DNA of 64,000 nt from Panicum virgatum (taxonomy: Eukaryota > Streptophyta > Magnoliopsida > Poales > Poaceae). The DNA lies in contig NC_053149.1 in NCBI RefSeq assembly GCF_016808335.1, forward strand, positions 57,279,922 to 57,343,921. Reading direction: 5' to 3'. This document shows positions 1-11,099 of the stretch, in pieces; position 1 is the first letter of the stretch; every line of letters starts with the position of its first letter. The translations under genes were made by a program, and so were the position numbers. The notes under the pieces were generated by a model. The model saw nothing but the letters and a program-made list of their open reading frames with translations. It was not told the DNA's origin and searched no databases.

Positions 1-3000
1 GATTGGATTGAGTACAAATGTACTCAGCAAGTCCAACCACACCTATGGAGGGGGTATAAACAAAATATAATGCACAGGGTAAATCAAGAATGAGGCTAGG
101 GTTTTATTTGCGGAAAGCAAATTTTGATGCAGGGGTTCATTTAAAAGAAAGGATTTTCAAAGCAAGTTTTCTTGTACCAAGTAACATGTAGTGTTGATCC
201 ACACATGATCCAAGTTTTAAGTTGCTACCGGACTCCTCATCCGCCGTAGCACACGGCACAACTGCCGGACACTTTTCCCAAAAGAACTCACGCCAACCCG
301 TCCATTCCCAGAAGAAACACTAGTTATGTGACCACACCGTAACTCGCCCAGTACCGTGGGCATGGCTATTCGAATAGATTTTAACTCTGCAGAGGTGTGC
401 AACTTTACCCACAAGCGGGGTACCACAGCTCGATCACCGTAGTGTCGGTGTAGATCCCAACAAAGCCATTACCCACCTTAGCTAGACCTGACTAGCCATC
501 ACGGGATCCACCAAGGGGTCATTGACCTATCACAGAGATTTTAACCGGGGTATAAGTCACACAGAGCTAATCCCTTCTCCTTGATCACCCGTTGTTCTCA
601 GCTCTCCTGATGGCTATCAGACTAACTAGTGGGGTTTATGCTAAGCCGTTGCCCATTCAACGGTCGAGTGGTTTGCACGATAGTGGATTTAGGTGAGATG
701 ACACACCAACTCGGTTCTTAATTGTGACAAGATGGATATCCCCTTCCTTGCTCTGCCACACTGGCACGAGCACACCAATCGGCAAATCACACAGAAATGC
801 CATCCATCCCGTCTAAATTCATCTTTCGAAATTCCACTTTTCTCTCTTCCCACACAAGCACACATTTTCTTTATAAAACAAGTTGTATTGTGTATAAGGT
901 CCTAAGCGTTCTAGCAGCGATTAACGTCCAAACAAAACACACTCAGACATTAATCTAGGTGGTCTAGGAATGGTTATAACAAATCAAGGGGTGGCTATCC
1001 AACCATGTTTTCTCCAGGCAAAACATATGCAATTTTATAAAATAGGCCAATAGGTTGTGTTTATAAAAACTAGGACAAAACATGCATCAAAGGGCGGTAT
1101 TGAACTTGCCGTCTTCAAAGCCCTCCGGGAGGTCCTGGTCGAAGTACTGTCCTTCGGGCTCGGGGTCGCGGAACTGGTCCTCGTTCGCTTGCTCGCAGTA
1201 CTGCTCGTCGACGGGTTCTCCCTCGTTCACACCATGATCTACGACGCATATAAACACATAATTAAAAAAAAGAAATAAAAGTTTTATCGCTGAGCTCGAT
1301 TCAGAAACAATTAAGATACGGAGATAGAAATAATATTTTTGTGCAGTTTCCTAATCGCATTGCCAAAACTATGTTAGGATTGGCGTGGTAAAGTTTCAGG
1401 TCGATCGAAGATTGTTTGGCACATGAAATGATAAGTTAATGGGGAGTTTAGGGTCTAAACAAGGATCCAAGGACCTATTTGTAAATAGTTTTGGGATGGC
1501 AGGGGCTTGTTTATAATATTCAGAAATGTCAGGGTCACTCTTGGAAAGAGCAGGGATCTATTTAGAATTATTTTCATTTAGTGAAAGGGTTTGTTTGCAA
1601 AAAGGAAAAATAGAAAGGGCCTCTTTTGAAAAAGGGTTATAAAGGGGTGGCGGCTCATAACTAAAAAGAAAGAGGGCAGGGGGCTAAGGGCAAAACGCCC
1701 TTCTTCAACCTCCCTCCCGAACAGAACAGAGGAGGAGGAGGGGATCTGATTCCCCTACTCACCTCGGGCGGACGTGGTCTGTGGAGGGCGGGCGACGGTG
1801 GCGGGCGGAGGTGGCCTGCTATGGCCGTGGCGGCGGCGCTGCAGACTTGGGGAAGGTGCGAGCGGTGGTGGAGATGGTTGCTGTGGCTGAGAGCTGCGCG
1901 GAGGCCCTCTTTATAGGCCTAGTAAGGCGGTGGAGCGGGCGGGGCAGGTGGTGGCGGCCGGCGAGTGGCGCGGCGAGCCTTAGTGGCGTTCGACCGCGTT
2001 TGCGTGTCGCGCTGCGGTGTGTGCGTCGAGGGCGGCGTCCAGGAGCGGGGCGCGCACGTGGCCAGTTGCTGTGGCCGACGTCGAGCTTGGCTCGCGCTCC
2101 CGCGTCGAGGCGGCACAGGTGTTGGCGCTGTTCGCGCACAGTGCGCGTACGGCGGCACGAGCGGCGACAGCCAGGTGATGTGACAAGGCCGCCAGTGTTC
2201 GTTCGCGCGTTCGTGGACGGGAGGGTGGCGGCGAGTGGCTCAAAAGTGTGCGGCGCGCGGCAAGCGGCGCGGCGGGCGTCGCGGCACGCGGAGCGCTTGC
2301 GCGGGGGCGCACGCGGGAGCGCGTGGAGGCGGCCGAGAGTGAGCGCGCGCGAGCTAGGCAGGGAGCAATGGCCGGCGTGCGCGGGCAGGGAGCGGCCGGG
2401 GTGAGGCGGTGGCCAGCACAAGGGGCACGGCGGCGTCGAGCTGCTCTGCGCGTGCGCGAGAGCGTGGCAGAGGAGGGAGAGAGAGAGAAAAAGAAAAATG
2501 GAAAAGGAAAAGAAAAATGGAAAAAAGAAAAAGGGGAAAGAGAGAGAGATTCGCTCGGCGGATTTCGCGGCGGCGACCGCGGCCGGTCGCGCACGCGCGC
2601 TGGTCGGGCGTGGCGCGGCGGTCGTCGGTACGCGACGCGCGGAATAGGAAAAGAAAGAGACGACACAGTGATTGATTTCAGGTGTCGGGGCGGAGATCCG
2701 ATGGGACAGGTTTCGGGAATTAGGGCTCAGGGGTTTAGTAAGGTTTTGAGCTCAACGATGAAAATTATTTTAGCGCGTGATTTAATTTTAGTGAATTTTT
2801 TGGGATGTCACAATATGGCTAAAACAAGATTCCAGGGGCTTATTTGCAAAAGATTGGAACTTCCTGGGGCTAGATGCTATTTATACAGCGGCTCCGGGCC
2901 TCAGCATGCGGGCCCAGGACGACACGGGGAGGGGCGTGCAAGCGGCGGTCGGACTCGGATCGAGTCCGGGACGAGCACGAGGTGGGGGACGACACCGATA

Positions 3001-3440
3001 GGTGATCCCCACCTAGTGGCGAGAGAGGAAGGGAGAGGAGAGAAGCTGCGCCGGCGACGGGGTTTGGGCCGTGTGGGAAGAAAAAAAAAGAGAAAAGGAG
3101 AGAAGAAGATTTTGGCCGGGCTGAAAAGAGTGGAGAGAAAGGGAAGAGGAAGGAGGGGAAAACTGGGCTGGGCTGAAAGCGGGAGAGAGGGAAAGAAAGG
3201 TTTTTCATTTTTGAAAAGAAGACAAGCAAGTTCAATTTAAATTCAAATTGAACCAAGCAATAAAATAATGCAAAAGTAGCATGAATGCAACACAAATAGA
3301 ACAACCTTGTTTATTTGTAGAAAAGCAACCAACATATTTTCTTTTCTACTAAATTCCCTGTGAAGAAAATAAGTGTTGATAAAATTTTTAGAATTATGTG
3401 AAAATTGTTAATTTAATTTTATTTTTAATCACACCCTGAA
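1..3440 (-). repeat. Left LTR-like arm of a minus-strand LTR retrotransposon (cut by window edge)
   Basis: No credible host gene is visible. The segment has the layout of a long grass Ty3-type LTR: a leader-like part (1-1000), AT-rich spacers (1000-1650), a very GC-rich block with purine runs (1780-2680), and an end near 3440 at the word CACACCCTGAAAT. Bases 2871-3430 match 7048-7612 closely in the same orientation, and 2815-2870 matches 6355-6413, so this is one of two arms of the same family. Long GC-rich ORFs here overlap one another in opposite directions and look like composition artefacts. The left end lies outside the window. Confidence 0.6.
2871..3430. repeat. Direct repeat copy 1 (paired with 7048-7612)
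   Basis: Starts at GATGCTATTTATACAG, runs through a GC-rich part and an AG-rich part (GAGAGAGGAAGGGAGAGGAG) and ends in an AT-rich tail before CACACCCTGAAAT. The same order of words recurs at 7048-7612 with scattered substitutions. It is the best-conserved part of the two LTR arms. Confidence 0.85.
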
Positions 3441-3448
3441 ATGCTTAA

Positions 3449-3471
3449 AAGGAATCTCGTCCCGAGATTCA
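3449..3471. other. Palindrome GAATCTCG/CGAGATTC next to the LTR border
   Basis: A short near-perfect hairpin (GAATCTCG, short loop, CGAGATTC) lies just inside the left LTR border. Similar hairpins are common beside the 3' LTR of grass Ty3 elements; its role is not known to me. Confidence 0.5.
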
Positions 3472-3840
3472 CAAAGCTAGCAAGAGACAAAGGTTTAGGT
3501 GGGTAGCATCCAACCATATTAATTGTCTTCCCGGTCATTCCATCTTACAATATTTCCTCGAACATGCTTCTCATTTCCCCACATCTCACACAAAACACTT
3601 CATGGATACTCTGTCTAATTACACCTTTAACTATACTTTCTTTCCTCAGCTCTGTTGGCCCATCTATCGAAGAACTTATGTTGTACCTTGATAAAGTGAT
3701 TTGAATAGAGCTTGATTGCTTCTTTCTGGCTTTGATATCTTGGCGACTCGATGTGGTATAGAAATTAGGCATTGAAGATTAATGGCATCCCTGTCTGGCT
3801 GAGGTGCCCTGATCATCTGCCCTGCAAGGAAGTCAACTGA

Positions 3841-4848
3841 TTACGTTTGACCCAGTGCAGAACTATTGGGACTTTGGCTATGCAGTTGATTATCATCATC
3901 TTTTTCACACCAACTAGCAATATGTCCGTGTTCTCCACACTTGAGGCAATACAATCGAAGATCATGGGACCTGGTCTTCTTATGCTTTGTTGGACAGCTG
4001 TTGGCATAGTGCCCTTCTTTACCACATCCAAAACACACTCTTTTAGCATACCCATCCTGACTTTCTCGTTTTGTGGAACATCTATTGGCATAGTGGCCTT
4101 TTTCACCACATTTATAGCACATTACTCTTTTAATACGTCCATCCCGACTACTTGTCTGCTCCTCCACAACTCTTGGTGGAATGGCTTGTACATCAGGATC
4201 CTTCTTGATAGAGTGGTCACATAGAGGTTGAACAACTTTTGGCTGTGGTTGATAGGAACTGAGTTGAGTACCGTTATCTGCCAATAGTTGTGATAAGTCC
4301 TTCTCTTGGCTTGCTTTACTAATTGGTTTCTTGGTCCGCTTGCATCTTTTAGGCTGAAACTCTTTGAAAGTGATAGTCCAATCCTCGAGGTTAATAGCCG
4401 GATTTCTATCTTCTGCTTGAGTAACCCCTTCTAGGTTTGGATCTTGCATAGATAACTCCCTATTAATATCTGAATGGTAACATTGTCTTGTTTCTGCTGT
4501 CATTAAGCTATCTTCTTGAAGACAAAGACGACCATAATGCCCATAACATTGACATATTCCTGGAGTCTTAATATCTTTATGTTGTCTTTCCCTTTCCAGT
4601 TCTGGTGTTCCACGACTTCTCTTATTCCTTTGGCGGTTCCATGCTTCAGCGACTTGCCTCTTTACTGGTCCGGTGGGGATCTCTGGTTTGGTCAACTTCA
4701 TGCTATGCGGTGACAATGTATTGGACTGCATCCTTCCTTGTAAGACTTGAGCCTGCATGGCTAATAGCCTCTCTTTATCAAACGGTGACGGCAACAGAGC
4801 AGATGAGACCGAATGCATAACCATATGTAAGCCAGGATCAAGTTTCAT
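3841..4848 (-). CDS. Retrotransposon-internal protein with three CCHC zinc knuckles
   Basis: A 335-aa ORF starts at an ATG at 4846-4848. The first ~230 residues are polar, low in complexity and not recognisable. The C-terminal third has three zinc knuckles in a row: CYKCGEKGHYANRC, CFGCGKEGHYANSC and CLKCGEHGHIASWC, each C-x2-C-x4-H-x4-C. Zinc knuckles bind single-stranded nucleic acid and are typical of Gag nucleocapsid. No protease, reverse transcriptase or integrase is visible beside it, so the parent element looks non-autonomous. It lies between the two LTR arms in their sense direction. A captured host zinc-knuckle gene is possible; a Gag-like role is inference. Confidence 0.6.
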   Translation of the reverse strand: MKLDPGLHMVMHSVSSALLPSPFDKERLLAMQAQVLQGRMQSNTLSPHSMKLTKPEIPTGPVKRQVAEAWNRQRNKRSRGTPELERERQHKDIKTPGICQCYGHYGRLCLQEDSLMTAETRQCYHSDINRELSMQDPNLEGVTQAEDRNPAINLEDWTITFKEFQPKRCKRTKKPISKASQEKDLSQLLADNGTQLSSYQPQPKVVQPLCDHSIKKDPDVQAIPPRVVEEQTSSRDGRIKRVMCYKCGEKGHYANRCSTKRESQDGYAKRVCFGCGKEGHYANSCPTKHKKTRSHDLRLYCLKCGEHGHIASWCEKDDDNQLHSQSPNSSALGQT

Positions 4849-4969
4849 ACATATAGTGACATTATAAGTGAATAATCAGTAACAGTAACACGTAAAAGAG
4901 AATAAATGCAGTTATAGACTATCAGAGTTATACAATTTATCCTGGAAACGAAGGCTTCAAACTTCATAG

Positions 4970-7642
4970 GCAATCGACCTTGGGTTGCGTACGCCTAGAA
5001 CTCAGCATCATCTTCGAAAGACTTCACAACAACTTTCTCTACTGAGCAGCAGTAAGGGTGAATACACTTATGGTTGATACTCAGCAAGGCCACAAGAAAC
5101 AACCAGAATATGATTTATGTCCATCTTTAAGTTTATTAATCATGTGAGGGTCCAAGCCGCTCATGACCGTGAGCACAGCTGATATATCAGTTTTACACTC
5201 TGCAGTGGTTGTACACTTTCACCACAATTCGCGGTAAAGTTCCGGAGAACTTTGAACCAAACCACACATGTGCTAACTAGGCACAATACCACACTTCCGA
5301 GATGTGATTGAATAGGGTCGCTATGAGGCCTTTCCAAAGAATACCTATATGTAAGTGTTGGTCCCTACATTTGCAGTACCTCAGAAGACACAGCTTCCTT
5401 CACTACTCCACCACACAAACCCAAACACCACCAAGCGAGCCACCCCAACACCACATATAGTTCATCTAATTACTTAGCCAAGACCAGAGTCATATTATTG
5501 TGGTTGCACTATTTTTTTGGGTGGTTCTCCATGTTCCAATTAATCAAAGTATTCTTGTAAATAAAGCATAGATAGAAGTATGGTTAGGGTCACTTTCCTT
5601 TCTTCAATGAAAAGCTACTTTTCCTGCTCTTCATCTTTTGCTCACTTGGAATTCTTGATCTTCAAACTTCAAACAACGATCCTTCCACTCGAAGCAATCA
5701 CCGAGCAACACATACAAAGCAAACAACAAGTACAACTAAGAATAATACACCAAAACATAATAAAGTCTTAAAAAGAGCGTACAGAAAGATAGGGCTCGTT
5801 GCTACGGTTACGAGAACGCAAGAAACGCGGAAAACGGAGCTACAGTTGAAAAGAAAGAGCTATTGAAAGATTTGTGTTAACAAAGAAAAGCTTTATTTAT
5901 TTTAATTAGAAACCACATGTGAAGGACATTTAAAAGAAATATCCTTGATTATAATTAACTCAAATTATATTTGCATTTATAAAATCGAAGTAAAACTTAG
6001 TAAAATTTTATATTTAATTATCTATGTAGAAATTATACAATTAAACAATTAATTAGAGAATAGATATGTGAGAGCATCTAAACACGTAGCATTAGGATTT
6101 GGTTGAACTAAGCAAATTAAATTATAAACACATTCGAGTTGATTTTAATCATGTTAACATTAATTATGAAAAGTAGAGTAAACATCTAATTAGTTTTTAA
6201 TCAAAAAACTAACTAAGAGATTATTAATCAATTTAAATTTATATTTAATTTCAAAACAGGAACTATGGCACAACGACACCACTAAACGGTAGCTTAGTTT
6301 ATTAGAAGACTAACGCAACAAGAACGGACTGAAACGGAGCTAAAACGGAGAAGATATGGCTAAAACAATGTTCTAGGGGCTTATTTGTAGAAGATTGGAA
6401 CTTCCAGGGGCTAGATTTGAAGAAAACAGGGACTAAAACATAATTAAAGCTAAACTTTAGGGATTAGCTTGCAAAAAAGGGCTCCTAGATGGCGGGTTGA
6501 TTTAGAGAAACTCTAGGGGCTCTTTTGCAAGATGTGCTAGGGTTGACCGGTATATGGTTTGTTTGACCGATTTCTAGATCCGATCTGGTCCTTTGATTCT
6601 CGATCGAACGGCTCTGGGCGGATAGGGGGGTGGGCGGCGGTGCTGGTTTTACCGGCCGGCGGCGGCTCGCCGGACTTCACCGTTTTCGGTGTTCTGGAGC
6701 TCGGATTTGGGTGAGGCTTGGCCCGGGAGCGATCTAGGGCGACAGAGAATGCGATAGTGGGGTCAACTCGAGGCGCAGATGTGGCGGCGGGCAAGCTCGG
6801 CGGCGAGGGGTAGTCGTGGGTGCTCCGGCGAGCCATCCCGGGCTCGGGAACACACAAGAGAGAGGGAAAACGAGGCGAGGAGGGGCTTTATCATGCGGCG
6901 GAGCTTCGGCGACGGCTGGACGTCGAGAAGGGGCGACGGGACGGCGAGACGGCGGTGGCCCGAGCTCAACAAGCTCTAATGGCGGCTGTGGCTAGGGTTT
7001 ATGGCGGCTGCAGCTCGAAGGGGGTCAAGAGGGGGGGGTCGCGCGATGCTATTTATACAGTGGTTGCGGGCCCAGGACGGCACGGGGAGGCGCGTGCAAG
7101 CGGCGGTCGGAGTCAGACCGAGTCCGGGCCGAGCACGAGGTGGGGGACGCCACCGACAGGTGGTCCCCACCTGGCGGCGAGAGAGGAAGGGAGAGGAGAG
7201 AAGCTGGGCCGGCGAGGGGTTTGGGCCGTGCGGGAAGAAAAAATAATAGAAAAGGGGATAGGAAGATTTGGGCCGGGCTGTAAAGAGTGGAGAGAAAGGG
7301 AAGGGGAAGGAGGGGAAAACTGGGCTGGGCTGAAAGGGGGAGAGAGGGAAAGAAAGGTTTTGTATTTTTGAAAAGAAGACAAGCAAGTTCAATTCAAATT
7401 CAAATTCAGGAAATTTAAATTCAAATTGAACCAAGCAATAAAATAATGCAAAAGCAGCATGAATGCAACACAAATAGAACAACCTTGTTTAATTGTAGAA
7501 AAGCAACCAACATATTTTCTTTTATACTAAATTCTCTGTGAAGAAAATAAGTGTTGAGAAAATTTTTAGAATTATGTGAAAATTGTTGATTTACTTTTAT
7601 TTTTAATCACATCCTGAAATCCAACAATTTCAGGGTGTGACA
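4970..7642 (-). repeat. Right LTR of the same minus-strand LTR retrotransposon
   Basis: On the minus strand this LTR begins at 7642 with TGTCACACCCTGAAATTG, where the first bases fold back on ATTTCAGGATGTGA. It shares 7048-7612 with 2871-3430 and 6355-6413 with 2815-2870. Between those blocks (6414-7047) it has about 630 bp absent from the left arm, so the arms differ by insertion or exchange and not only by point changes. The inner border near 4970 is approximate. GC-rich ORFs at 6540-7370 overlap on both strands and are not supported as genes. Confidence 0.55.
7048..7612. repeat. Direct repeat copy 2 (paired with 2871-3430)
   Basis: Second copy of the conserved LTR block. It carries an extra short AATTCAAATTC duplication near 7391-7420 that copy 1 lacks. 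Confidence 0.85.
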
Positions 7643-7659
7643 CCGGTGCTATGGCATCC

Positions 7660-8400
7660 ACGTAAGCTCTTGTATTTTCTTTCCGAGCCCAATGCAGAAA
7701 ATTAAAACAATTAGAAGAAAAGACCTCAATCCTGTGGACCTGAACGGTTAACACGGCAGTTGAGGAAGGGCCTTTTAGCCGGCTGACGATCACTTAAACA
7801 AAGCCAAGAGTTTCCGAAAGTAACAAAGCTTTGCAGCCTGTGGGCGCTGAGCCATTCGCGTTGCTTCCTACTCGCCACCGGTCCGGAGGCCAAGCTGTCT
7901 ATCAGGGCCGGCCGGAGTGAGCTCGTAATGTGCTCGGCCGGTGCAAAGAGCAACCGGCAAAGCTTCATGTGCGAGCCACGCGATCGAACGCCACCAGCCG
8001 CCAGTAGGCACGGGCAACTGACGGAGGTGTCTATGTCTTGGCTTGCTTTTAGGTACGCATTACTACATTACATACATACTATACAATTGTACAAACCATC
8101 CACCTGAGCAACTCCATCTTGAACTTTAACACGAGTGGATGTGTGTACGGGTGAATTCGTCGGTACTCGGTACCCTATTTCATCCGAGCGAGTGATCTCA
8201 TATCTGAATACTTTTTTTCTTTTTTGAAACTGTCATCTCTGGATACTGGGAACTTTTGGTTTTTATATGCAGATGAAAAAAAAGGAGACCACAAGGCACA
8301 AGTGCACAACTTTGGACTTGGATGAGACTAGAAGGACAGGAGTCGGCAGCCATAATAATGGTGAAGTGACCAATCGGACGAGAGGGAAATGGAATGGAAA
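7660..8400 (-). pseudogene. Orphan duplicate of the CLE gene upstream region
   Basis: Parts of this stretch repeat the region upstream of the CLE gene (about 10530-11070) in the same order. Shared words include TTTAGCCGGCTGACGATCAC, GCGAGCCACGCGATCGA and AACTGACGGAG. Similarity starts near 7660, only about 18 bp from the LTR end at 7642. The TATA box and coding part expected to the left are replaced by the LTR. Inference: a tandem duplicate of the CLE locus lost or was separated from its coding end by the retrotransposon. Confidence 0.55.
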
Positions 8401-8589
8401 GAATCAGGTCTATTCTAATTTTCCGTATGTTAAAGAAAACAGGGCATCAAGATCATCTCATTCTGACAAACTAACACTTGTATTAAAGCAACATTTAAAA
8501 GTCTGGTCACGATGATCGTTTCATTGGTTTCCTACTTTCCTTGCCCCTACTGGTATTTATGGCTATGGTTTAAAAGAGACTATGCATGG

Positions 8590-9399
8590 AGATAAAGTAT
8601 CATTTGAGAAACCCGCTCTCACGTAGTACATGTAGAGTATCCACTTATTACAGAAACCTAAAAACAGCCGCCGCCGCCACCTCGAGAGCCTGCCGCCGCC
8701 GCCGAAAACCTACAGCCGCCGCCACCACCTCCATCGGAGGGCCCCTTTCCTTCTACCTCTCCGGTGCATTTACCGGAGAAAAGAAGGGGAGGGGACCCAT
8801 CTTTTTTCCCTCACATTTTCATATCTAGTTACTTAGGGTTTGATTCAAATAAATCTACCGATGAAATCAGATGATTTTCGGTTGGTATCGTATTTCCTGC
8901 GATGACTTCGGTGATTGTCACGATGAGATCGCCGTTGCAAGGGTCGATTTCATCGGCAGACAGCCAATTAGTGGCCTTTATCTGCAAGGGAAGGGGTGCT
9001 TCAGGGCGCTTCCAACGGGGACAACTACTTCGGGTCATCGATCTCTTCATCGATGGACGCGAAGAGGGAATCAAGGCTTGAAGGTGATGTGTATGCATCC
9101 TATGTTGTACCCGATGATGCAACTGCCGATATTCTTTCATCGATATAAATGCGTTTTGGATTGGTTCCGAAACGTTGGATCTTACGGCATGTCCAATGTT
9201 CTGGGGTTGATCGTTGGATTCAACATATGGATTGCACTTTGGCTCCGGTGTTCGAGGGGAGCTACGAGGGAAGAAAACAATGGAAGAATCTGGATAGATT
9301 ATTATGTAATTTTTATTTTAAGTTTTTTCATGTGTAATTTGGGGTACTGTGCCAAATTTCAATATAATCCCCCTTCGCTTCGCAAAAAAAAAGTTTATT
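8590..9399 (+). repeat. Possible retroposed segment ending in an A-tract
   Basis: A CCGCCG-rich stretch (8660-8760) is followed by AT-richer sequence that ends in nine A's at 9391-9399, right after TAATATAATCCCCCTTCGC. GC-rich 5' end plus terminal A-tract suggests a LINE-like or processed insertion. The ORF over 8871-9431 has no recognisable domain, and no flanking duplication was identified. Low confidence. Confidence 0.3.
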
Positions 9400-9679
9400 T
9401 ATATCTTTATTTTTTTTACTTGGTCATATAGTTTAAAAGGGGGCAAAGACTGAAAAGCAGTAGTGTCACATAGTGCGAGCTTAGAGTAGCTCCAATGAAG
9501 CCCTAAAGATGACGCCGATTCGGAACTTCTTAAGAACACTGAGTTGGTCGAGTTCTTGAAAATTCAGTGAATGCATTGGGCCTTTTCTTCTCTCTTCCTT
9601 TCTGAACTATTTGGACAGTGCATGGATAATTTCGACGGTAGTGGCAAAAACGATTCATTCCGATGGATATGGCCCAACA

Positions 9680-9867
9680 CAGGGGCGGATCTACAGAGGG
9701 GGCTGAGGGGGCTCCAGCCCCCCTACTCCCCAAAACACCATGGAAAATAGAGGTAAGAAGGAGGGAGAAAAAGAGGAAAGAAAGGAGGGAGGAAGAAGAA
9801 AGGGGGGGCTGGAGGAAGAAGAAGGGAGATGAGCCCTCCCAAAAGACAAATCTTGGATCCGCCACTG
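9680..9867. mobile_element. hAT-type MITE, family CAGGGGCGGATC
   Basis: A 188-bp element with terminal inverted repeats CAGGGGCGGATC and GGATCCGCCACTG. It is flanked by an exact 8-bp duplication GCCCAACA at 9672-9679 and 9868-9875. An 8-bp duplication fits the hAT superfamily. The inside is purine-rich and non-coding. Relatives lie at 39629-39839 and 57028-57187. Confidence 0.88.
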
Positions 9868-10057
9868 GCCCAACATTATTATGGTCTTGGCACAAAACGT
9901 GGTACAGTGGAGATTTGACCCCAACAAAAAAAACATTAAGAAAAAAAAAGTAAACCATGCAGGAACGACAACCAAGTGGACCATAAGCTCTTGTCAATCT
10001 TCCGGTGGCAGATCGCGTGCGCGCAGCCCACGAGCACACCACGATGACCATCGGCAC

Positions 10058-10333
10058 CTAATGATGCTGGGGGTCCGGTCCTCCAGGGCTCAGGCGCTTG
10101 GACTCGTGCGCCGCCGCGCCAACCACAGCGGCGCGCTGCCCCTGGCCGGACACCGTCCTGAAGTTATTACTAGAAAACTGGACGGAAAAGCTGACTCCGG
10201 AGACGTCCCCCGGACCGCCGGCCGGCGTCGTCTTCTCCGGCCGTTCTCTCAAGACCCGCGCGGGTTCCGAGCACACGACGGCGGAGAGCAGCAAGGCGAT
10301 GCAGAGGAGGTGGCCCGTGCCCATACGTGCCAT
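10058..10333 (-). CDS. CLE peptide precursor (AtCLE2-type mature peptide)
   Basis: A 91-aa single-exon secreted peptide precursor. Residues 1 to about 22 form a signal peptide with hydrophobic core LLCIALLLSAVVCS. The middle is variable. The last 12 residues before the stop are RLSPGGPDPQHH, a perfect CLE motif (R-x-x-P-x-G-P-x-P-x-x-H) which, as I recall, is identical to that of Arabidopsis CLE2. CLE peptides are cleaved, often hydroxylated or arabinosylated on the prolines, and sensed by CLV1-type receptor kinases; the AtCLE1-7 group is linked to nitrogen status and root architecture. The ATG at 10331-10333 directly precedes the signal peptide. A second Met, three residues in, could also serve. 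A TATA box lies about 180 bp upstream. Confidence 0.9.
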   Translation of the reverse strand: MARMGTGHLLCIALLLSAVVCSEPARVLRERPEKTTPAGGPGDVSGVSFSVQFSSNNFRTVSGQGQRAAVVGAAAHESKRLSPGGPDPQHH

Positions 10334-10511
10334 GGGTTCTTTGCTTCGGAGGCTCTGGCACCCGAGACCGAGAGGCCGCGAGCTGCCGAGACAGTGCAGA
10401 TCACTCGTGCAGGAGCACCTGCAAAGAGCTCAATACCAGATGGAGCTAGCGATGCGAGGATCATATAAACCGAAGGCGATGATGGATCGTGGAGCTGCGA
10501 GGCACACCGTG

Positions 10512-10519
10512 CTTATATA
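10512..10519 (-). promoter_or_regulatory. TATA box of the CLE gene
   Basis: On the minus strand the sequence reads TATATAAG, about 180 bp upstream of the CLE start codon. This fits a short 5' UTR of roughly 150 bp. The region just beyond it (10530-11070) is the segment duplicated at 7660-8400. Confidence 0.6.
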
Positions 10520-11099
10520 GGACCCGTGCAAAGCTCCTGCATTGTCTTTCGAGCCCAATGCATTGCCGAAAAAAAAATTCAGTGGACCTCAGCGGTTAAC
10601 CGGCAGTTTGAGAGGGCTTTTTAGCCGGCTGACGATCACTTAAACAAACCAGAGAGTGTCTGAAAAGTAACTGAACTTTGCATGCCTCCATCCATACCCC
10701 TCGTGCACGGATGCTTCCTTCAACCACTCTCGTCGCTTCGTACTCGCACCAGGGCCGGCCATCTATCAGGGGCGGCCGAAGTGTGCTCCTAATGTGATCG
10801 AGAGACGCAGAGCAACCGGCATTGCTTCTTGTGCGAGCCACGCGATCGAGTGCCACCAGTTGCCAATGGGTAACTGACGGAGCCATGTAGCTGAGAGCGA
10901 AATTTCCATCTCCAACTTCAACTCGAGTGGAAACATACGGGTGAATCCGTTGGTATCCCCTTCCATCTTTGAAACTTTTCGTTTCGATCCACCCATGAAA
11001 GAAAAGGAGAGCGCGGCGATTGGACGAGACAGGTAGGACAGGAGTCGGCAGCCACAATACAATGGAACAGCCAATTGAAAGAGAAATGAAACGGAACTA

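Noticed and set aside
1781..3240. Long overlapping ORFs (up to 330 aa) in GC-rich DNA
   Set aside because: Open in both directions at once, Arg/Ala-rich, no domain; they lie in an LTR arm and partly start with non-ATG codons.
6537..7482. Pro/Ser-rich ORFs on both strands
   Set aside because: Same composition effect in the right LTR arm.
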